NCBI GenBank assembly: GCA_903813345.2
Contig: CAIIXF020000005.1
Location: forward strand, 21,579,375 to 21,643,374
Origin: Owenia fusiformis
Taxonomy: Eukaryota; Annelida; Polychaeta; Sabellida; Oweniidae
Length of the DNA stretch: 64,000 bases
Direction of reading: 5' to 3'
Positions 24,001 to 35,427 of this stretch are shown in pieces; within the stretch, counting starts at the first letter, position 1, and each line of letters begins with the position of its first letter. The position numbers and the translations under genes were made by a program. The notes beneath the pieces were generated by a model. The model made no database searches. It was not told the DNA's origin and saw nothing but the letters and a program-made list of their open reading frames with translations.

Positions 24001-24500
24001 NNNNNNNNNNNNNNNNNNNNNNNNNNNNNNNNNNNNNNNNNNNNNNNNNNNNNNNNNNNNNNNNNNNNNNNNNNNNNNNNNNNNNNNNNNNNNNNNNNNN
24101 NNNNNNNNNNNNNNNNNNNNNNNNNNNNNNNNNNNNNNNNNNNNNNNNNNNNNNNNNNNNNNNNNNNNNNNNNNNNNNNNNNNNNNNNNNNNNNNNNNNN
24201 NNNNNNNNNNNNNNNNNNNNNNNNNNNNNNNNNNNNNNNNNNNNNNNNNNNNNNNNNNNNNNNNNNNNNNNNNNNNNNNNNNNNNNNNNNNNNNNNNNNN
24301 NNNNNNNNNNNNNNNNNNNNNNNNNNNNNNNNNNNNNNNNNNNNNNNNNNNNNNNNNNNNNNNNNNNNNNNNNNNNNNNNNNNNNNNNNNNNNNNNNNNN
24401 NNNNNNNNNNNNNNNNNNNNNNNNNNNNNNNNNNNNNNNNNNNNNNNNNNNNNNNNNNNNNNNNNNNNNNNNNNNNNNNNNNNNNNNNNNNNNNNNNNNN
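24001..24500. other. Assembly gap (500 N)
   Basis: Round-number run of N. It hides the 5' part of the LINE and its upstream flank. Frames reported across it on either strand are artefacts. Confidence 0.99.
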
Positions 24501-24769
24501 TTCAGACACCATCATCGTTGCGAAGGTCACGTGATGACTATCCCTACTGTGTTCAGGCCCGTAAGACACTTTTCTCGAAGGGGGGGGGGCGGTTTTTACT
24601 AAAGAGAATATGAAATTGTCAATTTTTGCCGCGTAAATCAAATCGCGTAAGTCAGAGGGGGGGGGGGTCGGTTACTCCCTATATTGGGGCCATTCAGCCT
24701 ATTTTGTTGTTTTATTGTTTTTAGATTAAATATTGAATGAGCAATTTGGAGAAACGCTGGAATAGGGGG
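24501..24769. other. Sequence after the gap, no feature recognised
   Basis: Contains runs of nine or more G (near 24582 and 24658) but no domain or repeat I can match. It could be LINE 5' flank. Confidence 0.4.
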
Positions 24770-27290
24770 AAGGTGTGCTAGAGGCATAAATGTTTACCCG
24801 AAACTTTTTACCAGTTCAAGATCACATTCAGTGATTTCTGGACACTTTAAGGTGTTTTAATCAATAGAATCAATTAACGGAAATTCAGATTTTCAATCAT
24901 TTTCTTCTTAGGGGAGCGAGGGGGCAGCACAGGAAAATTCTACCAATTCAAGATGCTGTCTGAGCACTTTTAATGTGTTTGAGTAAATTAATGCTTTAGT
25001 TTTTGGGGTGGGGTGCCAGAAATTTTTATGATTTCATTATGTCACTTGGTGACTGTTTAAGTGTCCAAACTGTCCAATTGTTTTGTATGGGTTGTGAGGA
25101 GTGGCCACTCCCTGTAGAAAATTTTACACTTTTCAGATGCTATTTGGTGCTTTCTGGGCTTTCTGAGTCAATAAAAAATGGGAATTCTTTTAGGGGTGTC
25201 AAAGAAGATGAGAGGGTGAAGTGTGGGGTGCCAGAGGGGGACCAAGTGGTTGTCCCCCAGAAACATTGACCATATCAAGATGCTATTTGATGATGTCTGG
25301 GCACTTTTTTGGTGCATCTGAGTACTTTTAAAGTGTATGAGTCAATAAAAAATTTGAAAAATAATTGTTTTTCTCAATTTTTGAGAATGGTCAAGGGGGG
25401 GGGGTATGCCAGAGGGGGAGGTTGGGTGGGGATACCAGAGGGCGAGTAAAAATTATTGACTATATCAAGGAGCTATTTGATGATGTCTGGGAACTTTAAA
25501 AGTGTCTGAGACAATACACAAAATTCAGAATTATTTCAATTGTTTTGTAGGACATGTGAGGGGTGACCAACTCTCCTAGAAAATATTACAATTTTAATAT
25601 GCTATTTGGTGCTTTCTAGGCACTTTCAAAGTATATGACTCAACAAACAAATATGAAAAAATCTTGGGGTGTTTAAAGGGGCGGGAGGGGGGTGCCAGAG
25701 AGCGAGGTGGGGTGGGGATGCCAAAGGGCGAGTAACTGTTTGTCTCCAAGAATCATTGACTATATCAAGGAGCTATTTGATGATGTCTATGGCATTATTT
25801 TTGCTTCTTTATTCATTAAATTCAAATATATTCGATATATGAAATATTTATATTCGCTAAATCATTTTTCCATTCGGTAAAAACGTTTATTTGTTTGTTA
25901 AAGCAAATTAAGTTTTCAAAATAGCCAATCACTTAATACTTTGTGCATTAAATTACATATTTCATTCGTTAAATGATATTTTTGCGTAAATTGTTATGGT
26001 ATTCCCTAAGAGTAACACATTATATGCACAATATTGAATTTCTATTTGAACCCTACCGAAATAAGTTTGGCTATATTAACCAAATGGTTTATTTTTCTAT
26101 TACATAGTTAATGCATTTTATCGAAAGCTAATTTGCTATTTACCGAATGCAATAAAGTAATATTCGATAACTTGCGTTGTTGTTCGATATTTTGTCACGT
26201 GACTTCGAGATTTGCAAAATGGCCGCGCAGCTATTCTACAAAGTACAAATATATCGCGTGACTGAAAGTCTCGTTAATTATCGAAAAATAACGAAATTTA
26301 TCGAATGTGGCATTCGGTATTTACCGAATATAAATAATTTAAATACCGAATGTACAAATAATTAATTGAATTATACGTGCGTTGAGGAAAACAAATTCGC
26401 TGTATCACACAAATACATGTATAAATATCAAATGTGAATTGTCAATACAAAGAACAAGTGAAACTATTTAGCGAATATAAATTGTATAGATTATTACATT
26501 TGATAAAATAAAAAACATTCGATAGATTGGGTAAAGGTTTGGTAAATTGTTTTTTTATTTGGTATTTATGGAATATTAATGTACCGAATAAAGAAGCAGT
26601 TTAAACACCATAGATGTCAGCCAACTTTAAAAGTGTCTGAGACAATATATAAAATAAATTCAGAAATTTTCAATTGTTTTGTTTTGGGTATGAGGAGTGG
26701 CCCACTCCCCCTAGAAAAGTTAACAATTTTAAGACACTATTTGGTGCTCTTTGGACACTTTCAAAGTGTATGAGTCAATTAAAACATTTGAGAAAATCAC
26801 ATTTTTTCCCATTATTTAGAGGGGTGTCAAGGGGGTGGGGGGGGGGGTGGGGATGCCAGAGGGGGAGCAAGTATTAGTCCCCCAGAAACATTGACTATAT
26901 CAAGGAGTTATTTAATGATGTCTGAGAACTTTAAAACTCTCTGAGACAATACACAAAATTCAGAATTATTTCAATTGTTTTGTGGGGGATGTGAGGGGTG
27001 GCCAACTCTCCTAGAAAATTATACATTTTTAATATGCTATTTGGTGCTTTCTAGGCACTCAATAAAAAATATGAAAAAATCACAATTTTTTTCAATTTGG
27101 GGGGTTTAAAGGGGGGGGGGGGGTGCCAGAGAGCGAGGTGGGGTGGGGATGCCAGAGGGCGAGTAAGTGTTTGTCTCCAAGAATCATTGACTATATCATG
27201 GAGCTACTGGTATTTAATGATGTCAGGCCACTTTAAAAGTGTCTGAGACTATACATAAGGGGGTCGCACCCATCGCACCCCCCCCCCCAT
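24770..27290. repeat. Degenerate G-rich tandem repeat, interrupted once
   Basis: Recurring phrases in the same order: 'ctatatcaaggagctatttg', 'atgatgtctgggaactttaa', 'aagtgtctgagacaatacac', 'caattgttttg', 'gaggggtgaccaactctcct', 'tgctatttggtgctttct', then G-runs with 'gggatgccagagggcgagta'. I count about five diverged rounds of a few hundred bases. G-runs of 8-12 could fold as quadruplexes. The array is split by an insertion at 25789-26611. Confidence 0.8.
25789..26611. mobile_element. Insertion of 823 bp dense in TTCGNTA words
   Basis: It interrupts 'gatgatgtct|gggaactttaaaagtg', which is intact in sister units of the array. Flanks TGATGTCT (25781-25788) and AGATGTCA (26612-26619) resemble an 8-bp target duplication with two mismatches; termini are ATGG...CCAT. 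The interior has some twenty occurrences of attcgata/attcggta/attcgcta/attcgtta or their complements (taccgaat, tatcgaat, tagcgaat). No coding capacity was seen. Confidence 0.6.
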
Positions 27291-27589
27291 CTGACGGCCC
27301 TGGTGTTACTTCTCATGTTCACATTTTATGTTTTTCAGCTTGAAATCCCTACAACTACTCTTCATGTTTCAGTATGATCCTAATCGGCACCAATTTATTT
27401 TGGTTTCAAAATAAACTACCCCCTCTTATACTGGCTTGTCACGTCCAGAATGTGTGACTAATCCCACACATCTAATGTTTGGTACTTTGTTTTAAATACT
27501 GTAACATGTTTTAGACGCACCTATAATAATTTAATTTTAGTGTGCCATTGTTTCAAAGATGTAGATTCTAAATAAATAATAAATAAAAA
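27291..27589. other. No recognisable feature
   Basis: Mixed AT-rich sequence with a C-run near 27280. No frame or repeat recognised. Confidence 0.4.
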
Positions 27590-27706
27590 TCAAGTTATTA
27601 ATTGCGCATGCGTTTAAATAAATTGAACCAATTGAATTGCTGGATTTTATGTGCATGTGCCAAAAAAACGAACCAAAGATGGAACCTTTCGCAGATTGCC
27701 CCTACA
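27590..27706 (+). repeat. Partial copy of the GAACCAATTGAATTGCTGG repeat
   Basis: Matches 28826-28927 in direct orientation, including gcgcatgcgtttaaataaat, 'aattgaaccaattgaattgc' and cgcagattgcccctac. It ends exactly where the 844-bp foldback begins. Confidence 0.75.
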
Positions 27707-28550
27707 CCCTATGCAGACAGAGCCTGTGGGAAATATTGGGTGCGGAGCAAATGAGCGGAGGGTGCGGAGCTAACGGTTATTTTTGAATTTAAATTTGGGA
27801 TATTTCTGAAACTAAGCCGTTTTGGGACTTCAAATATACCAAGATATGTGTATTTGACACCAAATATCAATACAATTGTGAAAATAATAGCGCAATTCAT
27901 TCTATAGCGACGCAGTGTGCCTTAAACCTTTCCCAGACCTATATATTTTGAAATCATCCTTTTAACTGAGTCCCCAGCATTCATAAAAAATGGTGTTCAA
28001 GGTGCACTATCTATACAAATTATTTTTGCATCTTGGAAGCCAGGCAGTATCTGTGTGATTTTATAAAAATTCGGAAATTTTTTCAGATATGAGCCCCCTC
28101 TAAATATTGGGTGCGGAGCAGCTCCATAAACGTAGCTCCGCACCCAATATTTAGAGGGGGCTCATATCTGAAGAACATTTCCGAATTTTTATAAAATCAC
28201 ACAGATACTGCCTGGCTTCCAAGATGCAAAAATAATTTGCATGGGTAGTGTATCTTGAACACCATTTTTTATGAATGCTGGGGACGCAGTATTAAAAGGA
28301 TAGTCTCAAAATATATAGGTCTGGGAAATGTTTAAGGCATACTGCGTCGCTATAAAATGAATTACACTACTATTTTCACAATTTTATTGATATTTGGTGT
28401 CAAATACACATATCTTGGTATATTTGAAGTCCCAAAACGGCTTAGTTTCAGAAATATCCCAATTTTAAATTCAAAAATGACCGTTAGCTCCGCACCCTCC
28501 GCTCATTTGCGCCGCACCCAATAATTCCCACAGGCTCTGTCTGCATAGGG
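27707..28550. mobile_element. Foldback element, 844 bp, near-perfect palindrome
   Basis: Both ends read CCCTATGCAGACAGAGCCTG inward, and the arms (~415 bp each) match with few differences around a ~14-base centre near 28128 (ctccataaacgtag). It contains the repeated phrase gggtgcggagc four times. No target duplication is obvious. It would form a long hairpin if transcribed. Confidence 0.9.
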
Positions 28551-28552
28551 TT

Positions 28553-28930
28553 CCCTAGTGCCGGGGCAATCTGTGTGAAGTTCGGATTTTACTTGGTTCG
28601 GTTTTTCATTAGGCTAATGGAAGATTACCACGATTCATATTGTTTTTCTGCGATCAGTTCGGCTTGGTTTGTACATAAAGGAGAAGTTTATATTCTGACA
28701 TTACACTCATGTTTGGTGTATTTGTTACAAACAAAAATATTCCCGCAATAAAAGGTGCATTATGGGTAGGGACTGCTGTGAATCAATGAACAAACGTGAT
28801 ATCTATCTAAATTATAAGTTCTTCATAGCGCATGCGTTATAATAAATTGAACCAATTAAATTGCTGGATTTAATGCCCATGCGCAAAAAGCCGAACCTAA
28901 AAATGGAACCTCACGCAGATTGCCCCTAGT
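28553..28930. mobile_element. MITE-like repeat, ~378 bp
   Basis: The left end (CTAGTGCCGGGGCAATCTG followed by a gaagttcgg segment) and the right end (from the outside, CCACTAGGGGCAATCTGCG then tgaggttcc) are inverted relatives. Its right portion has a direct relative at 27590-27706 on the other side of the foldback, suggesting a chain of insertions. Confidence 0.6.
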
Positions 28931-29199
28931 GGAACATCCTGGACTTCGACATCCTGGCTTTTCGAAAGAAACCCGTACGAAAACAAACCAACGAGGTTGA
29001 TTTTGAAAGCTAGAAGTTTCACGTGTTAGACAGCAAAGTACAAGAGAGGTATGTTGGATCATTTTGTAATAAGCGTATAGTCTCTTCTATTTGTTAGTGA
29101 GGATATTTTTTCGAAAATATTATCAAGAATCTTCTGGAAAATGGCGGACAGTCATGTGTACAGTGGTGAACATAAATAATTCCTAGCCTACTAAGATAT

Positions 29200-29440
29200 T
29201 TGCTCACATAGTTGGCCAGATCGTAAAATTTTAAATGTTAGTAACTACTTTGAATTTAAAAAATACGGAGTGGCTCCAGGACCGACAATTGTCGGTACTA
29301 GAGACTGTCCAGGGGTATTTGCTGGGGTACCGACAATTGTCGGCACTCTATCGTCACCTAGTAGTGTCAGATAGAGAACCGACAATTGTCGGTACGCAAG
29401 TGGCTGCTACGTGTTTTTGCTAGAGAGCCGACAATTTCAT
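29200..29440 (+). repeat. Palindrome array ACCGACAATTGTCGGT, 48-49-bp spacing
   Basis: Near-identical 16-bp palindromes lie at 29281-29296, 29329-29344 (last base altered) and 29378-29393, with a decayed fourth at 29427. Spacers of ~32 bp are related to each other (gagactgtccaggggtattt). A diverged second array is at 33455-33720. Confidence 0.85.
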
Positions 29441-29485
29441 AAATAAATTCACTACTTCTAATTTCATAAATAACTTCATCACTGG

Positions 29486-29551
29486 TAGTCTAGTGGTTAG
29501 CGAGCACGATTCGAACACACTCGGTCCCGAGTTCGAATCCCGGCAAGACCT
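29486..29551 (+). repeat. tRNA-derived SINE head
   Basis: A-box-like TAGTCTAGTGGTTAGCG and B-box GAGTTCGAATCCCGGC are spaced as in a tRNA. The T-arm stem has one mismatch, and the presumed acceptor strands (tcactgg / caagacc) do not pair, so it is not a working tRNA gene. A polythymidine stretch follows. Confidence 0.65.
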
Positions 29552-29559
29552 ATTTTTTC

Positions 29560-30430
29560 TTTTGAGGGGGGATAGTGCTTCTTTTGCATCGTACAGGCAT
29601 TAACTTGTAGTGAGCCATAATTTATTTCGACAAAAATTGATTCAACTTCCATCAAAATTGTCCTACAAGCTTCAATTAAAAAACATTTTAAAGCTCTTTT
29701 CTTGTTCTATCTAATGGGTCGATATATACAATTAGGAGGGGATGCTTTCGCCCCCGTCGACCTCTACCCTTACTACGCCATGGCACAGGAGAAATATCTC
29801 ATTTGGAATATATCACTGTTTACTTTGCGTTTGGTAGCTCTCTCATGCGAGATGGAATCGTAGCCATATCTAAGGGAGCCAAATGCAACTTCCATCAAAA
29901 ATTGTGCTATAAGGTATGAGTACAGTAATCCAACACCAAATTCGAAAATTCATAACAATACTTTGCACATATGCCGTTCGTGACCAACTATGAAACGCTT
30001 ACCCCCCCCCCCCCCATAGTGTTATACATCAAAATGCACCTGTCCATATAGGGGTTCGATTGACCTACATCAAATTATAGGGAGTCAGGTTACTTTTTGA
30101 GATATCAGCGTCCGTTTATTGTAACTCGCGTTTGCTACCACTTCCTCAATTCTGATATGACAGGCAAACGCGTAGTAAACATCCTCACGTTCGGAACTAT
30201 TTTGACCTACATCGCTATTTTCGTAATTCAAATGAAAGTTGAACTCCTCTTTATTTTGATACCAAATAGTTGCATACTAGGTACCCTAGAAGCCAACTAT
30301 GGGTTATTTAGAACGATACCACAGGTTTTTAAATGGACTATATACCTTTTGGCAGATGGATATGGAACCTCATACCATACGATAAGCTCTAAAAAACATT
30401 CTAGCTATTTTCTTCTATCTAATGGGTAGC
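29560..30430 (+). repeat. Dispersed repeat shared with the MULE interior
   Basis: 29910-30310 aligns with 5265-6170 (phrases 'gtgaccaactatgaaacgct', 'gatatcagcgtccgtttatt', 'gtaattcaaatgaaagttga'). This copy lacks the 506-bp foldback and so gives its empty site near 30095. It includes a 14-C run at 30002. The 110-codon frame at 30097-30429 is not supported by any domain. Confidence 0.75.
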
Positions 30431-30629
30431 AAACGTCCCTTCCTTTTTATTGGGTTTTCAACGTTTACTACCATTCCCTGTTCCCGGGCTACCATTTTTT
30501 GACTGGGTTTGGTAATCCCCGGGTAACCGGGGCTAATGCCCTCCCCGGGTTTTGCACTTGTTCCCAAAATATCCGTATGATATCTGAAATATCCCCCCGC
30601 GCATTGCGCATGCGCCAGAAAATTCGAAA

Positions 30630-30760
30630 ATCAATATTTGTCGGTCCTCTAGCGTGTAAACACAGCATATCTCCCGTACCGACAATTTATTTGTCGGTCC
30701 TCTAGCGTGCCACCACATCAGAGTCTAGAGTACCGACAATTGTCGGTACTCTAGCCTTTA
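30630..30760. repeat. Isolated CCGACAAT palindromes, one 30 bp long
   Basis: 30725-30754 is a perfect 30-bp palindrome centred on GACAATTGTC (arms CTAGAGTACCGACAA). Another near 30678-30700 has a spacer (taccgacaatttatttgtcg), and a half site is at 30639. They share the same core as the arrays at 29281 and 33540. Confidence 0.85.
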
Positions 30761-30969
30761 CGTAAAAAATAAGCAATCAAAGGCCCATATTGAAGCAGTA
30801 TATGTAAAAATAGAAACATTTATACATGTCCCAACTTTTGTATATTCTAGTCTCTATCTCTAGCAGTGTTCTCCCCAGGATTTTTTCCCAACTGGGTGCA
30901 ATATTTTGTCACCCTGAAAATTCGCTGCTCGCTTCGCTCGCGTTTTTCGAATTATAAACCTGCTGACTT

Positions 30970-31731
30970 AAGGTCTCATGGAAGTTAACAGGAAATGACA
31001 AAACAAAAAATGACAAAGCCATGCTGGATTTTGAAAATTTTTTGAACCAAGATAACAGAGTTCTGTTTGGACCTCCAGTCAGTTTAACTAGTTCCAAATA
31101 TCATTTACATGACCAGGAACACAATTGAAATGGTCAGAATGACCATAAACATGATAAAATAACCTTTTTAGCCCTCTGAAAATGTGACTGAAAAATAGCT
31201 AAAAGTAGGTGCTCAGGAAAGGTCAAATGAACAGAATCTTTTGTTTTTTTCAGAATATGTGTCCAATATATTGCTCTAAATGACACAATCTTTGAAATTT
31301 AAAAAAATCGTCTGAAACAATAATGGCTGTGGTAAAAAGGAAAATAGATCGATTTTCAATTCAGTTTTTTTCAATTTTTTCTTTTTCTAAGAATGATATC
31401 AAATTTTTTTGAATTGTATCATTTAGAGCAATATATTGGGCACATTTTCTGAAAAAGTCAAAATATTCTGTTCAGTGACCTTTCCTGAGCACCTACTCTT
31501 AGCTATTTTTTAGTCACATTTTCAGAGGGCTGAAAAGGTTATTCTATCATGTTTATGGTCATTCTGACCATTTCAACTGTGTTCCTGGTCATGTAAATGA
31601 TATGTGGAACTAGTTAAACTGACTGGAGGTCCAAACAGAACTCTGTTATCTTGATTCAAAAAATTTTCAAAATCCAGCATGGCTTTGTCATTTTTTGTTT
31701 TGTCACTTCCTGTTAACTTCCATGAGACCTT
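30970..31731. mobile_element. Foldback element, 762 bp, 331-bp arms
   Basis: Arms 30970-31300 and 31401-31731 are inverted copies (outer edge AAGGTCTCATGGAAGTTAAC) around a 100-base loop. Part of the same family is found at 35428-36556. There is no coding capacity. No clear target duplication. Confidence 0.9.
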
Positions 31732-33454
31732 AATCAATATAGCTCTTCATAACCCATTAAAATATAACCATTAATAAAGTAGCAATACAGGGTGCTAAAA
31801 CTCAATTTTTCTCTGTTGCCATTTTTGTCGGGGCTTAACTCTCTCATGACTGAAAATTTGGGGGAAATGGGAAGAAATGAAAAACTTAAATGTAAATGAA
31901 TCTAGAAGCAAGAAAAGGAAGCAACACCCAAGAATTTATATATCATTTTGAAGGGCTATACCCATACTTTATGTTTTTTGAAAAAAGATGTGAATATGCA
32001 AATGAGATAGGGCCATTGTGACGTCATAATTCAAGATGGCGCAGTTGGATTTTTTCAAAATGGAATTATTTTAGCATTTAATTTTTTATTGAGACTTTAA
32101 TTTAAAAATCTGAAAACACAGAATTATAGATCTTTTTATGCTGATTCTAGTGGTATTTGTACCATGACGTAACTCCTACAAATAAATTTTTTAGAGCTTC
32201 GAGACTGCAAATTCTCGGAAAATCTCTATGGCGATTTAACATGGGATTTTATTGTTTCCTCTGAAGGTTCCAAACTGTGTGAGCACAGGACCGTGGGTCC
32301 TTCATATTAAATCGAAGTGCAATTAGATAAGGTAGCGATAATTTATTTGCTATATTTGTTGAGTTCCAAACCCAATCTTATTGTATAACAAGTTTTAAAG
32401 CTAAATATAGCGTCAATAACCTGTATTTTAGACATGAAATCAGGTCCCAAAAGTGACAATTTTGGAGTCCCCGATCAACATTAATAGTCAATCATTAAGG
32501 CTGAGGAAATGTTTCAACCAGGCGCCAACTAGGCGCAGGAAATGTTCAACCAGGCGAGCCGCCTGGTGAATCATATTGTGCGGAGATCACTGTCTAGTTT
32601 GTTTTGTAGTTTAGCTATCATGTCTGTGCCCTCTTTTATTTTGATGCTTCTCCGCCATGTTATTTTCCACAGTCAGACAGAATGTTTCTGGCGAAAGGAA
32701 ATTCTGGGATTTCAAACACTTGAAGTTGGGAAACCGGAATGGCTTACCTTTTTTAATTCCCGAATCTCTCCGAAATTAGCTCATCTTGGTGACTGTAAAT
32801 TGCACAGCTGTATTCAATGGAGTCTTGTCATATTCAATCAGCCTCAATTTTAAAGTGTATATTTTATTTTTAACGTGATTTCATCGTTTTTTTGTCGACT
32901 GGTAAGAATACGCCGGGCAAATGGCAAGATGGATGACTTTTGACCTGACCTACACCGATGGCGGTGACGTCATCAATTTTATCTATACAAATTCTATTTG
33001 GTCACGTGACCTTGTGCCAGAAGTCCGACTTTTTGGTCAGTCGACCTGTTCAAAGTACATTTAGTAATAATTATTGCTTTTCAGAACAATTTAGGAAACA
33101 ATATTTTCTATCTACGTCGATTACAAAGCATCTAAGGTACGTAAATTTATATGAACAACTGAGTCAATAGGGATAAATAGCCCAACGAGAGTCGGCGGTC
33201 TTGAAAAATACTTGGATCTGGATGCCAGTCCTGTTATTGATATAATTCCAGGGCAGTTCGAAGAATGTATTAGATGTCCGTGTTATTTTCGGAAAAATTA
33301 ACATGGCTGAAACTCCCTAAATTACAAAAGGCCACAGCTTTTTGCACATTATACATAACTATCTGAAATATACAAAAGTTAGGACAAGTACATATGTTTA
33401 TTTTTTATATACTGTTGCAATATAGTCATTTGATTGCTTATTTTTTAAATTCAA
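31732..33454. other. No gene recognised in 1.7 kb
   Basis: Contains 'gtgacgtcataattcaagat' near 32020 and 'ggtgacgtcatc' near 32962 (CRE-like octamers TGACGTCA), but no nearby exon. The frame at 32542-32853 (103 codons) has no domain and no splice support. Confidence 0.4.
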
Positions 33455-33720
33455 AGTAGTTACTAACATAGGATTTCATAGGCTCAAAGAATAATTCAGA
33501 AGATGCGTCACTACAGTAAAATTTTTAATGTTTGGAACTACTTTGATTGTCGGTACGGGAGACTGCCCAGTGAGTATTTGCTCCTGTAGCAACAATTGTC
33601 AGTACTGGAGACTGCCCAGTGGGTATTTGCTTGAGTACCGACAGTTTTCGTCACTCTATCGTCTCCTAGTAGAGCCCTAGTAGGGCAAGATAGAGGACTG
33701 ACATTTTCAAAAATGAATAT
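33455..33720 (+). repeat. Second, diverged palindrome array (CCGACAATTGTC family)
   Basis: Palindrome positions near 33540, 33588 and 33637 repeat the 48-49-bp spacing of 29281-29427, and the flank 'tagttactaacat' parallels 'agtaactacttt'. The palindromes are mutated here while the spacers (gagactgcccagtg) are conserved. Confidence 0.75.
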
Positions 33721-34389
33721 ACTCCTGTTTGCATCGTTCCCTGATTATGTAGGAGTTACTGTCCAAGGCTGCTATGTTAGAATCAAAACACAAATTCGAT
33801 AGATAAGTTCATATGGTTAAAATAACGAAATAATGAAATGTTACCGTGTGTCTACTTAGCAGTTTGTTCTATGTCATCCCTCCTGCTAGGTTACATTGTG
33901 GAACTCAGGCAAACACGACGCTGAAGGCATAGCATAGTGTTGTAAAAAATTTGTATACATAAAAATGATAAAATATAGAACCATTGTGCCACTTTATAAA
34001 GTTTAGCTCAATTATAAGAATATTTACATGTACTGTAAATGCTATGTTACCATTGTAACATTTACGGTAGTGCATAGTTAATAAAATATGTAATTGAAAC
34101 TTTTATGGTAATACACTGTTAGTGAAGTACAACAAGTATGAAATCTGCTGTTTTTTTTGAGTTCATACTCTAAAGTCTCTAATACTAAACTAATACAACT
34201 AAAATGTTTGATTGTCCATATACTGTATGACTTAGTTTGTAAGTAATACTTGAATGTTTCACATATCATGGTTTATGGAAATGTCTCTACATTTATAAAA
34301 GTGTAAACAGTCTAATAGAAAGTTGGAAATATCAAAATATAAAGCTTATGTTACTTGAAACAAACAAACACTTGTATATTGCAACGATG
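33721..34389. other. No recognisable feature
   Basis: AT-rich sequence downstream of the gypsy remnant's coding end (the element is on the minus strand). An LTR might be expected here, but I cannot identify one. Confidence 0.4.
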
Positions 34390-35424
34390 TTGATACATTT
34401 AGAGATCAATTCTTTTCGCTGGATTTTAGATTCTGGTAGATCTTCTCAAAAGCACAGGTTCTTTACAGAGAGTTTTACTAGGAGTACAATTACTGGTTGT
34501 TTCAGATGATTTAGGAGGTTCAATAGCAACATGAGGTTGAGATTTGATTGGTTTAGGGATACAAAATGGTTTGACAGGACTGGGGCTTGGTGCTTTAACT
34601 GGTTGTGTTTCAGTGACAGGGTCGGGAATGTGCAAGAGGTCTTGACGGTCCCTTCTGTATACACCACCATTTTCTGCTTGTATTTTGTAAGATCTCTGTG
34701 AAATCTTCTTAAGCACTTTGGCTCTGACATCCCATGTGGCTTTCTCATCATGCTTTGATTTCATTCTTTCAGTATCATCTGGGGTTAAATTTGATAGATT
34801 CCTTGATCCTAGGGATCGTCTGAGTCTGTTAAGTATAGATCCTTTCTTTGGTTTCATGACTTGGGGAATGTTGCTTCTTAGTTTCCGCCCCATTAGCATT
34901 TCTGCTGGAGACATACCAGTTTCAATTGGTGAGTTTCGGTATGCCAACAATGCTAAATATGGATCTTCTTTGTTGTGGGCAGCTTTTTTTCAGCATGTGT
35001 TTCACGGACCTCACTGAATTTTCAGCCTTTCCATTCCCTCTATGTCTATATGGACTAGACAGTGAGACTTGGAATTCATATTGCTCAGCAAATTTGGAAA
35101 ATTCAACTGAAGCAAATTGTGAGCCAGTGTCCACTCTGACTACAAATGGTATCCCAAGCCTGGAAAATGTGGATTTCATCTGATGGATGATGGTACTGGT
35201 TGATGTGTTTGATAATGTAGCTACCTCTGGATAAGTTGAAAAGTAATCTGTCATGATCAGATAGTCTTTGCCAAATAGGTGGAATATGTCACAGCCTATT
35301 TTCTGCTATGGTGCAGTTGTTCGGTCTCCATCAACCATAGTCTGTTTCCCCTGACCATATCTGTGGATCTGGCAGGCTTCACAAGAATTTACCATATTAC
35401 AAATATTTTTGTAAATGCCTGGCC
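34390..35424 (-). pseudogene. Ty3/gypsy retrotransposon integrase remnant
   Basis: Minus strand, order as in a gypsy integrase: a zinc-binding remnant (CEACQIHRYGQGKQT), then GCDIFHLFGKDYLIMTDYFS (first Asp of the DDE core), VRVDTGSQFA (second Asp), GNGKAENSVRSVK (Glu), then YRNSPIETGMSPAEMLMGRK and a Pro-rich tail ending RRSTRI. An in-frame TAG interrupts it before QKIGCDIFH, and a frameshift near 34930-34950 separates the core (34922-35254) from the tail (34426-34950). Protease, RT and RNase H are absent; the 5' side stops abruptly at ~35424 against the foldback family. It is a dead fragment; integrase inserts the retroelement cDNA. Confidence 0.88.
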
Positions 35425-35427
35425 TTT

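Noticed and set aside
23961-24641. Frames of 200-226 codons across the N gap
   Set aside because: Most codons are unknown; the frames exist only because N contains no stop.
29281-29440. Regular palindromes with ~32-base spacers, CRISPR-like
   Set aside because: The spacers are related to one another and recur in the second array, the setting is eukaryotic, and no cas-like gene exists. It is a tandem repeat.
29486-29551. Functional tRNA gene
   Set aside because: The boxes are present but the acceptor strands do not pair and the T-arm has a mismatch.
32542-32853. 103-codon plus frame near 32.5 kb
   Set aside because: No recognisable domain, no repeats or splice sites to support it, and no homologous segment in the window.
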